Notes: generated from the sequence alone by a model not told the origin. Positions 47,337 through 60,704 are shown, counted from the first letter of the stretch. The stretch: 64,000 nt of DNA from Erinaceus europaeus (GCF_950295315.1 NW_026647180.1:1488001-1552000), one strand, 5' to 3'. Numbers and translations are program-made.

Positions 47337-49819
47337 AGACACTGAAGGAGGAGAGGTTTCTGCCCTGAGGCTTGCACTGGGAACTAGCAGCTGCCCTGTG
47401 TTTGTTTCCAGACTAGGAAACTTGTAGTGCCTGTCCATGTGGAGAGTCTCCTGGATGAGTTCCTTCTCGAGCCTTTTTCGATCCATCCCGTTGGAGCTGC
47501 ATATAGCTAATGATTTGGAGATTTTACTCCTTTAGACAATTCTTTTCCTAATGCACAGTTTCTCTCCAGGTTTTAGCAATCAATTGTCTGAATGTCATAT
47601 CGAATCCATTGTAGAAAATGGCTACAATGACTATATCAGTCTCTCTCTCTCTCATATATATATATGTAACTTGTAGAAGTCTGAAAATATTTTTTAGCTA
47701 GAGACCTGCACAGCTCTGTATTAGGGTAGTAAAGTGGATACACCTGGCCCTTCTGAGCCACAGTCATGAGAGACATCTCACAGAGCCATGTCATTTATCA
47801 CTCTAAAAAACACTCTCAGCACAAACTACAGCTGCCAAATCATCTACTCCCCTCTTGCTCATTTTGTCCACGGAGTCCTATCCCGAAACTGTAAATCAAA
47901 GAAGAAATAGACATACTGCAGTTCCCTGCACACAATACAGGATGATTCTGAACCAGGGAGATGCAATAAGCCAGCCTGCATCTTGGCTGGAGCATCACTA
48001 AGACTACTTCCAATTTCGAGAGGAAGGGGCAGTTTTGGAGAGTGGGCTGCCGGCCAAGTGTTGCTTCTCAGAGTGGCTAAGACCTAGATGTTCTAAGTGT
48101 TACCTTTCCTCAAAAACATAAAATAGCAATGCCACTTGTAAGAAGTATGCATAGGCATGGAGTGTTTGTCTTCAGTGCTCTAGCACTGATCAACACAGGG
48201 CCAGAATTTCAGTCCTTTTCTGTCTCTGTCATTCTGTATCTCTGACTGTCTCTATGTGCCTTCTTCCCTGGGCCCTTACTGGAAGTCAGTGCATGCATCA
48301 TGAACTCAGTCATCCTGGTGTTGAAATTTTCCTTTCTTTGCCCTTTGGATTACTTAGTCTCCTGCACATGGTGTAGTACAGAGGGGCAATGCGGAGACAG
48401 CGTTGCTGCTGCATGTTCCAGGCATATGTCCATCTGCAGTTGCAGCTGTCCAGGCCCTCTGTGCTTGACTCCCATTCTCCAGGGCCCTAAGGCTTACACT
48501 CAGCCTAAATGCAGCCCTCCTCACCTTCCAGTGCGTCCTTGTCCTTATTCCATGAGAGCCCAGGTGAAGAGAAGTCTAACTCTATCCTGCTGGCACACAC
48601 ATTGTGCTTTCCCTCTATTAAGCCGAATGTAAAGGATATTTGGTACTGATGGCTACACAAGTGTCCAGATTTTCCACGCAAAACGGAAGCTTCCAGGGTT
48701 CTGAAAGAGGGTATTTTGATGGCTGTGAAATGTCTTTTCCAAGTGCCTCATGGGGTTTTCAAATCCTTTTGAAACCTAAAGTTCATTCTTGTATCTAGGG
48801 AACATTCCCACCTCTGGCCAGAAGGGCCACCCAACTAGGAGCACAGCTATCCCAGGGTCAGGAGGTCTGCCAGCCTGCTAGCTCCTGGAGGGATTCCTGA
48901 GTATGTCCTCAGGCCCCAAGTGGTAACAGGTGTTTCCAATTGCCTTTATTAGCAGCAGCCAGGCCCACAGGTGAGGTGCGGGGCTGTGATCTCCACTGGA
49001 AGCTCCTAATTCAGCCAATGGAGGCATCCATCTTTCTTTTGTCTGTCCATAGCAAGGGCCCGGTGACTTTGTGCTTCCTGCAAGCAGAGGGACTTTGTTT
49101 GGGACAATAATGCATGCCTACTTCTGGGAATCTCTGAGTGTGATGTGTGGACACCAGGACACCATGATCAGTGATGTGAGGCCACAGGAGCAATTGCCTT
49201 AGCCGGACCCAAAGGGTAGGTGTAAGGGACTGGGTTCATCCACTATTGTTTTGTCGAACACAGTTCCCATCTATGTTGAAACTCAGCTCTTTCTGGGTAC
49301 TGTCTGTGCTTGCAATCTGCTGCCCTGAGCAGTGGACTCAGAGCCTGGAGGCTGAGTAGGCAGCCAAATGTGACTGGAAAGGCTCATGCCCCTGAATTCT
49401 GAGTGGTACCCCAGCTTCCCCCGGATGATAGATAGGCATGGGATTGAATAGGGAACTCAGGAGATTTAGACATGAGAGTCCCTTTGCATATGCATTCTTG
49501 CTTAGCCAGAATCTGGGCTAGCTGGCTTGCCCTGACCAGCTAGGTTCTCTGTACATAAGTTGCAGGTGAGGCTCGCTACCTTCCCACCCATGCTCTGAGA
49601 CTACTACAGGTGAGCTCTGAGCACACACAGACACACACATTCAGACAGACACACACACACACACACACACACATTAGTCAGGTCTGGTAGTACAGCATAT
49701 GGTGAAGGCTGGGGCTGTCTGGGTTCTCTGGGCATGAGAGCTGCTGCCTTACAATCTCTACAAGCCAGGTTTGAACCTGTCATCAATGAACACAGTTTAG
49801 GATGATTTTGAATTCTGAG
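47337..49819. repeat. Diverged short unit (about 2.5 kb)
   Basis: Same short layout as the previous unit: left block, a CA tract near 49,650, and the start of a type-a sub-repeat. It ends at gaattctgag, joined to the attttccacgcaaaacgg phase of the left block instead of to a unit start. Confidence 0.86.
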
Positions 49820-50974
49820 ATTTTCCACGCAAAACGGAAGCTTCCAGGGTTCTGAAAGAGGGTGTTTTGATGGCTGTGAAATGACATTTCCATGTGCCTC
49901 ATGGGGTTTTCAAATCCTTTTGAAACCTGAAGTTCTTTCTTGTATCTAGGGAATATTCTCACCTCTGGCCAGAAGGGCCGCCCAACTCGGAGCTCAACTA
50001 TCCCGGGGTCAGTAGGTCTGCCAGCCTGCTAGCTCCTGGAGGGATTCCCGAGTATGTCCTCAGGCCCCAAGTGGTAAAAGGTGTTTCCAATTGCCTTTAT
50101 AAGCAGCACCCAGGCCCTCAGGTGAGGTGTGTGGCTGTGATCTCCACTGGAAGCTCCGAATTCAGCCAATGGAGGCATCCATCTTTCTTTTGTCTGTCCA
50201 TAGCAAGGGCCCAGGGATTTTGTGCTTCCTGCAAGCAGAGCGACTTTGTATGGGACACTCATGCATGCCTACTTCTGGGAATCTCTATGAGTGTGATGTG
50301 TGGAAACCAGGACACCATGATCAAGTGATGTGAGGCCACAGGAGCAATAGCCTTAGCCGGACCCAAGGGTAGGTGTAAGGGTCCGGGTTCATCCACTATT
50401 GTTTGGTCGAACACAGTTCCCATCTATGTTGAAACACAGCTATTTCTGGGTACTGTCTGTGCTTGTAATCTGCTGCCCTGAGCAGTGGACTGATATCCTG
50501 GAGGCTAAGTAGGCAGCCAAATGTGACTGGACAGTCTCATGCCCCTGAATTCTGAGGGGTGCCCCAGCTTCTCCTGGATGATTGATAGTGAGGCATGGGA
50601 TTGAATAGGGAACTCAGGAGATTTAGACATGAGAGTCCCTTTGCATATGCATTCTTGCTTAGCCAGAATCTGGGCTAGCTGGCTTGCCCTGACCAGCTAT
50701 GTTCTCTGTACATAAGTTGCAGGTGAGGCTCGCTACCTTGACACCCATGCTCTGAGACTACTACAGGTGAGCTCTGAGCACACACACACACACACATTCA
50801 GACAGATAAACACACACACACACACACATTAGTCAGGTCTGGTAGTACAGCATATGGTGAAGGCTGGGGCTGTCTGGGTTCTCTGGGCATGAGAGCTGCT
50901 GCCTTACAATCTCTACAAGCCAGGTTTGAACCTGTCATCAATGAACACAGTTTAGGATGATTTTGAATTCTGAG
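49820..50974. repeat. 1,155-bp secondary tandem copy 1
   Basis: Runs from attttccacgcaaaacgg to gaattctgag, omitting the first 1.3 kb of the unit. It shares with the next copy the unusual junction and the shortened cacattagtcagg after the CA tract. Confidence 0.85.
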
Positions 50975-52130
50975 ATTTTCCACGCAAAACGGAAGCTTCC
51001 AGGGTTCTGAAAGAGGGTGTTTTGATGGCTGTGAAATGACATGACATTTCCAAGTGCTTCATGGGGTTTTCAAATCCTTTTGAAACCTGAAGTTCTTTCT
51101 TGTATCTAGGGAATATTCTCACCTCTGGCCAGAAGGGCCACACAACTCGGAGCACAGCTATTCCTGGGTCAGCAGGTCTGCCAGCCTGCTAGCTTCTGGA
51201 GGGATTCCTGAGTATGTCATCAGGGCCCAAGTGGTAACAGGTGTTTCCAATTGCCTTTATTAGCAGCAGACAGGACCTCAGGTGAGGTGCGGGGCTGTGA
51301 TCTCCACTGGAAGCTCCTAATTCAGCCAATGGAGGCATCCATCTTTCTTTTGTGTGTCCATTGCAAGGGCCCGGGGAGTTTGTGCTTCCTGCTAGAAGAG
51401 CGACTTTGTATGGGTCTACATGCATGGCTACTTCTGGGAATCTCTCTGAGTTTGATGTGTGGACACCAGGACACCATGATCTTGGATGTGAGGCCACAGG
51501 AGAAATTGCCTTAGCCGGACCGAAAGGGTAGGTGTAAGGGACCGGGTTCATCCACTATTGTTTGGTCGAACACAGTTCCCATCTATGTTGAAACACAGCT
51601 CTCTCTGGGTACTTTCCGTCCTTATAATCTGCTGCTTTGAGCAGTGGACTGAGAGCCAGGAGCTGAGTAGGCAGCCAAATGTGACTGGACAGGCTCATGG
51701 CCCTGAATTCTGAGGGGTGCCCCAGCTTCCCCCGGATGATAGATAGTGAGGCATGGGATTGAATAGGGAACTCAGGAGATTTAGACATGAGACTCCCCTT
51801 GAATATGCATTCTTGCTTAGCTAGAATCTGGGCTAGCTGGCTTGTCCTGACCAGCTAGCTTCTCTGTACATAAGTTGCAGGTGAGGCTGGATACCTTGCC
51901 ACCCAAGCTCTGAGACTACAACAGGTGAGCTCTGAGCACACACAGACACACACAGTCAGACAGACAAACAGACACACACAAACATTACTGTCAGTTCTGG
52001 GAGTATAGCATATGGTATAGGCAGGGGCTGTCTGGAGTCAGTGGGCATGAGAGCTGCTGCCTTACAATCTCTACAAGCCATGTTTGAACCTGTCATCAAT
52101 GAACACAGTGTAGGAGGTTTTAGAATTCTG
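50975..52130. repeat. 1,156-bp secondary tandem copy 2
   Basis: Second copy with the same left junction as the copy at 49,820. It ends at gaattctg followed by agacactgaagagg, the regular unit start. It carries its own point changes, so the duplication is not brand new. Confidence 0.83.
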
Positions 52131-55100
52131 AGACACTGAAGAGGAGAGGTTTTTTGTCCAGAGGCTTGCACTGGGAACTAGCAGCTGCCCTGTGTGTGTT
52201 GCGAGACTAGGAAACTCGTGATGCCTGTCCATGTGGAGAGTCTCCTGGATGAGTTCCTTCTTGAGCCTTTTTCGATCGGTCCCGTTGGAGCTGCATATAG
52301 CTAATGATTTGGAGATTTTACTCCTTTGGACAATTCTTTTCCTGATGCACAGATTCTCTCCAGGTTTTAGCAATCAATTGTCTGAATGTCATATCGAATC
52401 CATTGTAGAAAATGAATACATGACTGTCTCTCTCTGTGTTTCTGTCTCTCCTCTTTATATATATATATATATATAACATGTAGAGTTCTGAAAATATCTT
52501 TTAGCTAGAGACCTGCACAGCTCTGGATTAGGGTAGTAATGTGGATAAACCTGGCCCTTCTGAGCCACAGTCATGAGAGACATCTCACAGAGCCATTCGT
52601 TTACCTCTTGTCACTCTACAAATCTCTCTCAGCACAAACTACCACTTCCAAAACAAATATTTCCCTCTTGCTCCTTTTGTCCACCGAGTCCTATCCCAAA
52701 ACTGTAACTCAAAGAAGAAATATACATATGCAGTTCCCTGCACACAGGACAGGCTGAGGCTGGACGAGGGATATGAAATACGCCAGCCTGCATTTGGCTG
52801 GAGCATCACTAAAATTACTTCCAATTTGGAGAGGAAGGGCAGTTTTGGAGAGTGTGCTGCAGGCCAAGTGTTGCTTCTCAGAGTGGGCTAAGACCGAGAT
52901 GTTCTAAGTGTAACCTTTCCTCACAAACATAAAATAACAATGCCACTTGTAAGAAGTATGAATGGACATGGAGGGTTTGTCTTCAGTGCTCTGGCACTGA
53001 TCAACACGGGGCCAGAATTTCTGTCCTTTTCTGTCACTGTCATTCTGTCTCTCAGACTGTCTCTGTGTGCCTTCTTCCCTGGAACCTTCCTGGAAGTAAG
53101 TGCATGCATCGTGAACTCGGTCTTCATGGTGTTGAAATTTTCCTTTCTTTGCCCTTTGGATTATTTAGTCTCCTGCATATGGCATAGTACAGGGGGGAAT
53201 GGAGGAGACAGCATTCCTGCTGCAGGTAACAGGCATATGTCCATCTTCAGCTGCAGCTGTCCAGGCCCTGTGTGCTTGACTCTCATTCTCCAGGGCCCTG
53301 TGCCTGACACTCAGCCTAAATGCAGCCCTCCTCAATTTCCTGCACCGCAACTCTACCACCCTGGCACACACATTGTGCTTTCCCTCTATTGGGCCGATAT
53401 AAATGATCTGTGGTACTGATGGCCACACCAGTTTCCAGATTTCCACGCAAAACGGAAGCTTCCAGGGTTCAGAAAGAGGGTGTTTTGATGGCTGTGAAAT
53501 GTCTTTTCCAAGTGCCTCCTGGGGATTCAAATCCTTTTGAAACCTGAAGTTCTTTCTTGTATCTAGCGAATATTCTCACCTCTGGCCCAAAGGCCCTCCC
53601 AACTGGGAGCACAGCTATCCCGGGTCAGGAGGTCTGCCAGCCTGCTAGCTCCTGGAGGGATTCCTGAGTATGTCCTCAGGCCCCAAGTGGTAACAGGTGT
53701 TTCCAATGGCCTTTATTAGCAGCAGACAGGACCTCAGGTGTGGGGCGGGGCTGTGATTGCAACTGGAAGCTCCTAATTCAGCCAATGGAGGCATCCATCT
53801 TCCTTTTGTCTCTCCATAGCAAGGGCCCGGGGAGTTTGTGCTTCCTGCAAGCAGAGCGACATTGTATGGGAAACTCATGCATGCCTACTTCTGGGAATCT
53901 CTCTGAGTGTGATGTGTGGAAACCAGGACACCAGGATCAGGGATTGTGAGGCCACAGGAGCAATTGCCTTGGCTGGACCCAAAGGGTAGGTGTAAGGGGC
54001 CAGGTTCATCCACTATTGTTTGGTCAAATACAGTTCCCATCTATGTTGAAACACAGCTCTTTCTGGCTTCTTTCAGGGCTTGTAATCTGCTGTCCTGAGC
54101 AGTGGACTGAGATTCAGGAGGCTGAGTAGTCAGCCAAACGTGACTGGACAGGCTTATGCCCCTGAATTCTGAGGGGTGCCCCCGCTTACCCCGTTGTCAG
54201 TTTTTGGATGATAGTGAGGCATGGGATTGAATCGGGAACTCAGGAGAGGGAGACATGAGAGTCCCTTTGCATATGCATTCTTGCTTATTGAGAATGTGGT
54301 CTAGTTGGCTTGCCTTGTCCAGCTAGGTTCTCTGTACATAAGTTGCAGGTGAGGCTGGCTACCTTGACACCAATGGTTTGAGATTACTATAGTTGAGCTC
54401 TGAGCACACACAGACACACACAGACATACAGACAGACAGACACACACTCACACACACATTACTGTCAGGTCTGGTAGTACAGCATATGTTGAAGGATGGG
54501 GCTGTATGGGGTCTGTGGGCATGAGAGCTACTGCCTTACAATCTCTACAAGCCAGGTTTGAACCTGTCATCAATGAACACAGTGTAGGAGTTTTTTTACT
54601 TCTGGTCACTTTCCAACTCATCTATTTCTTTTCTCTCCTTCTGTGTCTCTGACTCTCACAGGCTCTCAATCATTCTGTCTGCACTCAGTAATATTTTACT
54701 TATATCCGTATTTTATTGACAGGCCAAGATATACAAAGAGATTTGCCAGAGCATTGCTGAGCTCTGGCTTGTTGTCTTGGTGATTTCACCTAGGCTACTG
54801 GAGCCTCAGCTTTGTAAGTCTCTCTGACACAAGCCATATTCTGTCTCCTCATATCAATGGCAGTATCTCTCAGATTTTATAATAAACATATACATATATA
54901 TATATATATCTGTTATTTTTAGAATTGTCGACCTATGTAATTGACCTTTATCAGAATTAACACATTTATAACAGCTTCCTTTTTCATTAATAATTGGCCA
55001 CCTAGTTGGAGCAGGATTCAATACAATTATAAATAATAGAACCTTCCAGTAGCATTTCTAATAGCATTTCTATCAGCATCTTTATTGTAATTATCATAGT

Positions 55101-56839
55101 ACAGAACTTGCCTCCTTTCTCTAGTGTAAGCTTCAGTACATATGAGTTTCTTTTCATTCTCCTGAAATCTTAATTTCCCTGGACTCTGAAGTGTCTCGGA
55201 ATTTTTGAAGCAGCCCTCTGTTTCTCAGCAGATGGTTTCCATTTTCTGCTGTAATCGGGTCTTGTGCTTTTTGTTTTTATTTTTCATTTTTTTCAAATCC
55301 TCCTAGATCATCCCCATTTATTTGCATATTTATTTATTTATTTAGTCCTATATTACATGAGGGGTCATTTCTTCTGCTTGATAGATTTTTCTCTTATAAT
55401 TGAAAGGGAAGTTTACACTCACAATACATTTCATGTGGTAAATACTACACACATATGGGGAAGGCTGGGGTGGTCTGGGTTCTGTGGACTTGAGACTTCT
55501 GCCTTACAATCTCTACAACCCAGGTTTGAACCTGTCATGTATGAACACAGTGTGGGAAGTTTTTGACTTCTGGTCTCTTTCCCACTCTTCTATTTCTCTT
55601 CTTGCCTTCTCTGTCTCTGACTCTCACAGGCTCTCACTCACTCTGTCGGCACTCATTAATATTTTACTTATACATTATTTTAATGACAGGCCCAGATATA
55701 CAAAGGGAATCACCAGGACACTGCTGATCTCTGGCTGTTTTTTTGGTGATTTCACCTAGGTTTCTGGAGCCTCAGCTTTGTAAGTCTCTCTGGCACAAGC
55801 CATACTCTGTCTCCTCATAGTCATGCCAGTATCCCTCAGAATCTATAATAAAGATACACTTACATATATGTACATATATATACATATATATCAGTCATTT
55901 TTAGAATTGTTGCCCTTTTTATTTGATCTTAATGCAGAATTACCACATTTATAACAGCCTCCTTATTCATAAATAATTGGTCACATAGTTGGAGCAGGAT
56001 TCACTACAGTTATAAATTATAAGCCTTCTAGGAGCATTTCCAATAGCCTTTCTATCAGTATCCTCATTGTAATTATCATAGCACAGAACTTGCCTCCATT
56101 TTCTAGTGTAAGCTTTAATACGTATGCCTTTCTTTTCATTCTCAGGAATTCTTAATTTTCCTGGACCCTGAAGTGTCAGGGAAGGTTTGAAGCAGCCCTC
56201 TGTTTCTCAGCAGACGTTTTCTATATTTCTGCTATAATCAGGTCTTCCTGTGGTTTTGTTTTTCTTTTTTTCAAATCCTCCTAGATCATCCCCATTTATT
56301 TGCATATTTGTTTATTTATTTAGTCCCATATCACATGAGGGGTCATTTCTTCTGCCTGATAGATTTTCTCTTATAATTGAAGGGAACTTTTGACACACGA
56401 TACATTTCCTTTGCAGATACTACACACTACTACAACTACTACTGCATTGTTTTTGACAGTGACATCCAATGCACAATGGATTAGTATTGCATGGCTCTAA
56501 AGAATGTTCACTATTTACCCTACAATGTTTTTAAACTCACAAATATTTATTCTGTTCTTTCTTGGGGGATGAATGCTTTACAGTCAACAGTTACATGTAA
56601 TAGTGGGCACGGGGGTAATTTTTCCCACTTTCCCTGTATTTATGTATATCATTTGTAACTTTATTATTGAGGAGAAAGAAACATTCATAAATTGAGAGAG
56701 CAGGGGCCAAGTAGGAAGAGAGACAGAGAGACAGCTGCAGTTCTGATTTGACACTAGCCCAGCTTTTCCCTAGCTGGGTAAGTGGTGAGCAGTGGCTCAA
56801 AACGGGGTCCTGGGCTTCCACATATTTCCCTGGCATCTC

Positions 56840-56985
56840 CACCAGCAGTGCCTCCAACCCATGCACCCTTCGTTGTCCATGTAACTATCGATCTGCTCTA
56901 GGCACTTCTCACCTTCATATGCCAGAAACTTAACACTTCTCCCCTCCACCCATGAAATTTTGACCTTCTACTTGAGTGTTCTTTT
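56840..56985. repeat. Interspersed fragment, copy 1
   Basis: Not part of the unit in the homogenised copies. It shares catgtaactatcgatctgct and ccccctccaccc-like text with 59,943-60,065. It may be a degraded interspersed repeat; the resemblance to old LINE 3' sequence is weak. Confidence 0.4.
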
Positions 56986-58314
56986 CTGATACACAGTTTT
57001 TCTCCAGGTTTTAGCAATCAATTGTCTGAATGTCATATCGCATCCATTGTAGAAAATGTCTAAATCAGTGTCTTGCTCTTTATCTCTCTCTGAAAATTTA
57101 TTTTAGCTAGAGACCTGCAAGGCTCTAGATTCAGGTAGTAATGCGGATAGACCTGGCCCTTCAGAGTCACAGTCATGAGAGACATCTCACAGAGCCATTC
57201 GTTTACCTCTTGTCACTCTATAAATCTCTCTCAGCACAAACTACAGCTGCCAAATCATCTACTACCCTCTTGCTCTTTTTGTCCACCAAATCCTATCCCA
57301 GAACTGTAGACATAGTGCAGTTCCCTGCACACCTGACAGGCTGAGGCTGGACCAGGGAGATGAAATACGCCATCCTGCATTTGGCTGGAGCATCACTAAA
57401 ACTACTTCCAATTTGGAGAGGCAAGGGCAGTTTTGGAGTTGGGCTGCAGGCCAAGTGTTGCTTCTCAGAGTGGGCTAAGACCTAGATGTTCAAAGTGTAA
57501 CCTTTCCTCACAAACATAAAATAACAATGCCACTTGTAAGAAGTATGCATGGGCATGGAGGGTTTTTCTTCAGTGCTCTGGCACTGATCAACACAGGGCC
57601 AGTATTTGTCCTTTTCAGTCACTGTCATTCTGTCTCTCTGACTGTCTCTACATGCCTTCTTCCCTGGAGCCTTCGTGGAAGTCAGTGCATGCATCATGAA
57701 CACCGTCTTCCTGGTGTTGAAATTTTCCTTTCTTTGCCCTTTGGATTACTTACTCTCATGCATATGGCATAGAACAGAGGGGAACTGAGGAGACAGCGTT
57801 CCTGCTGCAGGTAACAGGCATATGTCCATCTCCAGCTGCATCCAAACGTGACTGGACAGCCTCCTGCCCCTGAATTCTGAGGGGTGCCCCAGCTTCCTCC
57901 ATTGGCAGTGTTTGGATGATAGTGAGGCAAGGGATTGAATTGGGAACTCAGGAGAGGGAGACATGAGAGTCGCTTTGCATGTCCATTCTTGCTTAGCCAG
58001 AATCTGGGCTAGCTGGCTTGCCCTGACCAGCTAGGTTCTCGGTACATAAGTTGCAGTTGAGGCTGGCTACTTTCCCACCCATGCTCTGAGACTACTATAG
58101 GTGAGATCTGAGCACACACAGAAACAGAAAGACAGACAAACAGACAGCACACACACATTACTTTCAGGTCTGGTAGTACAGCATATGGTGAAGTCTGGGG
58201 CTGTCTGGCGTCTGTGGGCATGAGAGCTGCTGCCTTACAATCTCTACAAGCCAGGTTTGAACCTGTCATCAATGAACACAGTGTAGGAGGTTTTTGACTT
58301 CTCATCTCTTTCCA

Positions 58315-58670
58315 GAAGAAGTGGCTGGTGGGCGGGCTTTCCAGAGGCTGCCCAATGTGCTTGCTGTAGGGCCGTGTGGGCGGTGCTCAAGGTTGCTGGC
58401 CTATCACTGACTAGGGGCCTTGACACTCCTGGGCGTGTCTTAGTACACTGGCCAATGATATTGCTGGCAGGGGTTCTGGGCGTGGCCTAGGCCTCTGGCA
58501 TATCAGAGTATGGCTGGTGCCCTGTCTGCGGGCCTTCTGAAATAAGCCCGATAATGGGAGCTCAAAGCTGGCCTTAAAAGGCTGGGCCTGCTTCCAGGAT
58601 GTGCGAAGCAGGGTTCATCCCAGGGCCCTGCCTTGCAGAAGCTGTCCAGTGTGCATGTGTATAACTCCGT
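58315..58670 (+). promoter_or_regulatory. GC-rich promoter-like module, copy 4
   Basis: Retains CCAAT at 58352 and 58452, GC-box-like gtgggcggg and gggcgtgg, and a perfect CCTTAAAAGG at 58572-58581. The middle CCAAT has decayed to CCTAT. The ETS-like site reads caggatgtg. A TG tract follows at 58724-58761. Confidence 0.5.
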
Positions 58671-58714
58671 TTGCGCCTGTGCCTCTGTGGATATGTGCGT
58701 GTGTGTAACAGTGA

Positions 58715-58723
<9 letters not shown>

Positions 58724-58761
<38 letters not shown>
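58724..58761. repeat. (TG)n microsatellite
   Basis: Nearly perfect TG run followed by a GAGGGAGGGAGAGA stretch, at the same phase as the TG tract ending the homogenised units. Confidence 0.97.
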
Positions 58762-58764
<3 letters not shown>

Positions 58765-59208
58765 GAGGGAGAGAGAGAGAGAACAACAGAATCACTGTGG
58801 TACAGGTGATTTTGTGCAAAACACTTGGCACATTCTGATTTACAGCTCAATATTGACACCATTGTAGCTCTCCTTGGCCCTAGGTCACTTTTCTTATTTT
58901 CAGATATAAACACACTGAAATCGGAGAGGTTTTTGCCATGAGGCTTGCTCTGGGAAGTAGCAGCTGCCCTGTGTGTGTTGCCAGACTAGGAAACTTGTGG
59001 TGCCTTTCCATGTGGAGAGTCTCCTGGATGAGTTCCTTCTTGGGCCTTTTTCGCTAGGTGCCGTTTGATCTGCATATAGCTAATGATTTGGAGATTTTAC
59101 TCCTTTGGACAATTCTTTTCCTGATGCACAGTTTCTCTTCAGGTTTTAGCAATCTATTGTCTGAATGTCATATCGCATCCATTGTAGAAAATGACTACAC
59201 CAGTGTCT

Positions 59209-59223
59209 TTCTCTCTCTCTCTC

Positions 59224-59271
<48 letters not shown>
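59209..59271. repeat. (TC)n(TA)n microsatellite
   Basis: Compound tract at the usual unit phase, with about 45 bp of TA. Confidence 0.96.
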
Positions 59272-59942
59272 CATGTAGAGGTCTGAAAATATATTTTTGC
59301 TAGAGACCTGCACAGCTCTGGATTCAGGTAGTAATGTGGATACACCTGGCCCTTCTGAGCCACAGTCATGAGAGACATCTCACAGAGCCATTCCTATATG
59401 TCTTATCAGTCTACAAATCTCTCTCAGCACAAACTACTGCTGCCATATGATCTACTTCCCTCTTGCTCTTTTTCTCCACCGAGTCCTATCCCAAAACTGT
59501 AAGTCAAAGAAGAAATAAACATAGTGCAGTTCGCTGCACACAGGACAGGTTGAGGCTGGACCAGAGAAATGAAATACGCCAGCCTGCATCTTGGCTGGAG
59601 CACCCCTAAAACTACTTCCAATTTGGAGAGCCAAGGGCAGTTTTGGAGAGTGGGCATGGAGGCTTTGTCTTCAGTGTTCTGGCACTGATCAACACAGGGC
59701 CAGAATTTCTGTCCCTTTCAGTCACTGTTATTCTGTCTATCTGACTGTCTCTACGTGCCTTCTCCCCTGGACCCTTCGTGGAAGTCAGTGCATGCATCGT
59801 GAACTCGGTGTTTCTGGTGTTGAAATTTTCCTTTCTTTGCCCTTTGGATTGCTTAGTTTCGTGCATATGACGTACTACAGAGGGGAACTGAGGAGACAGC
59901 ATTCCTGCTGAGGTAACAGGCATATGTCCATCTCCAGCTGCA

Positions 59943-60065
59943 GCTCCAACCCAAGCTCCCTTCGTTGTTCATGTAACTATCGATCTGCTCTAGGTACTTC
60001 TCACCTTCATATGCCAGTAACTTAACACCTCCCCTCCACCCATGAAAATTTGACCTATTAGTTGA
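59943..60065. repeat. Interspersed fragment, copy 2
   Basis: Second copy of the 56,840-56,985 fragment, recognisable by actatcgatctgctctagg and cacccatgaaa. Its presence at two places with different flanks suggests either old duplication with the macrosatellite or independent insertions. Confidence 0.4.
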
Positions 60066-60124
60066 GTGCAAAACAGCAACCCCATCCACGTTATTTCACG
60101 GAAAAGTGTGTGCTTCTCTGTGGG

Positions 60125-60127
<3 letters not shown>

Positions 60128-60168
<41 letters not shown>
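60128..60168. repeat. (TG)n microsatellite
   Basis: About 40 bp of nearly perfect TG. Confidence 0.97.
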
Positions 60169-60169
<1 letters not shown>

Positions 60170-60443
60170 ATAAGTGTGTTTCAGTTATGATTACCGCTGT
60201 TGTTTCTTTATTCCTGACGCAGTGTCTTAGGAACTGGGTTGTGCTATAATAAAGGAAGTTTCCACTGCACAAGTGGTTTTTCAAATATGAATGGCACATT
60301 GGATATTCTGGACACTGTTGTGCATTCTCCCAGGTGGTCCTCAGATGGGTTCTTTCCTTTACTATTCCCATCCGGTGTGTAATTTTCTGTGTAGACTCAA
60401 AGTGGAGTGGCATGGGGGAGCTCAGCTGCATTCTGCTGTGTTT

Positions 60444-60459
60444 CCACAAGGTGGCAGCA
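60444..60459 (+). promoter_or_regulatory. CTCF-type motif 1
   Basis: CCACAAGGTGGCAGCA fits the CTCF core CCA(C/G)NAG(G/A)(G/T)GGCAG. It is preceded by cagctgcattctgctgtgtt, which is repeated with two changes before motif 2. Binding is inferred from motif only. Confidence 0.6.
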
Positions 60460-60688
60460 AAGCCCATAGTTGAGTGTAGTGATTCTGTGGAATGAGGAGA
60501 ACTCTGGGATTTGTGGCCCATGGACAGCAAGGTTGAAATTGACAGAGTGCCCTAGACATCTGTTCTTTCCTGTGTGGTGGGGGGATCCCCTGTTTGGCTG
60601 TGCAAGTGGAAGGGGTTTCTCTCTTTGTCCGGGATGACTCTACTGTGTGCTTGTGAATCCCTGTCCTCAGCTGCATTCTACTGGGTGT

Positions 60689-60704
60689 CCACAAGAGGGC
60701 AGCA
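60689..60704 (+). promoter_or_regulatory. CTCF-type motif 2
   Basis: CCACAAGAGGGCAGCA, a strong CTCF-type core in the same orientation as motif 1 and 245 bp away. The shared flank indicates that the pair arose by duplication. Confidence 0.65.

Larger units (their letters stand above)
52131..58909. repeat. Diverged long unit (about 6.8 kb)
   Basis: The most complete diverged unit: left block, sub-repeats near 54,470, 55,442 and 56,417, then a foreign 140-bp fragment (56,840-56,985), a second partial left block from about 56,990 lacking the TA tract, a deletion join at about 57,840 (cagctgca to tccaaacgtgactgg), another sub-repeat start at about 58,168, and promoter-like module copy 4 with a TG tract. 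No host gene recognised. Confidence 0.82.

Noticed and set aside
59943..60120. LINE-1 3' end
   Set aside because: Only short, loose similarity to old LINE-like sequence; no open reading frame 2 remnant or poly(A) tail was seen.
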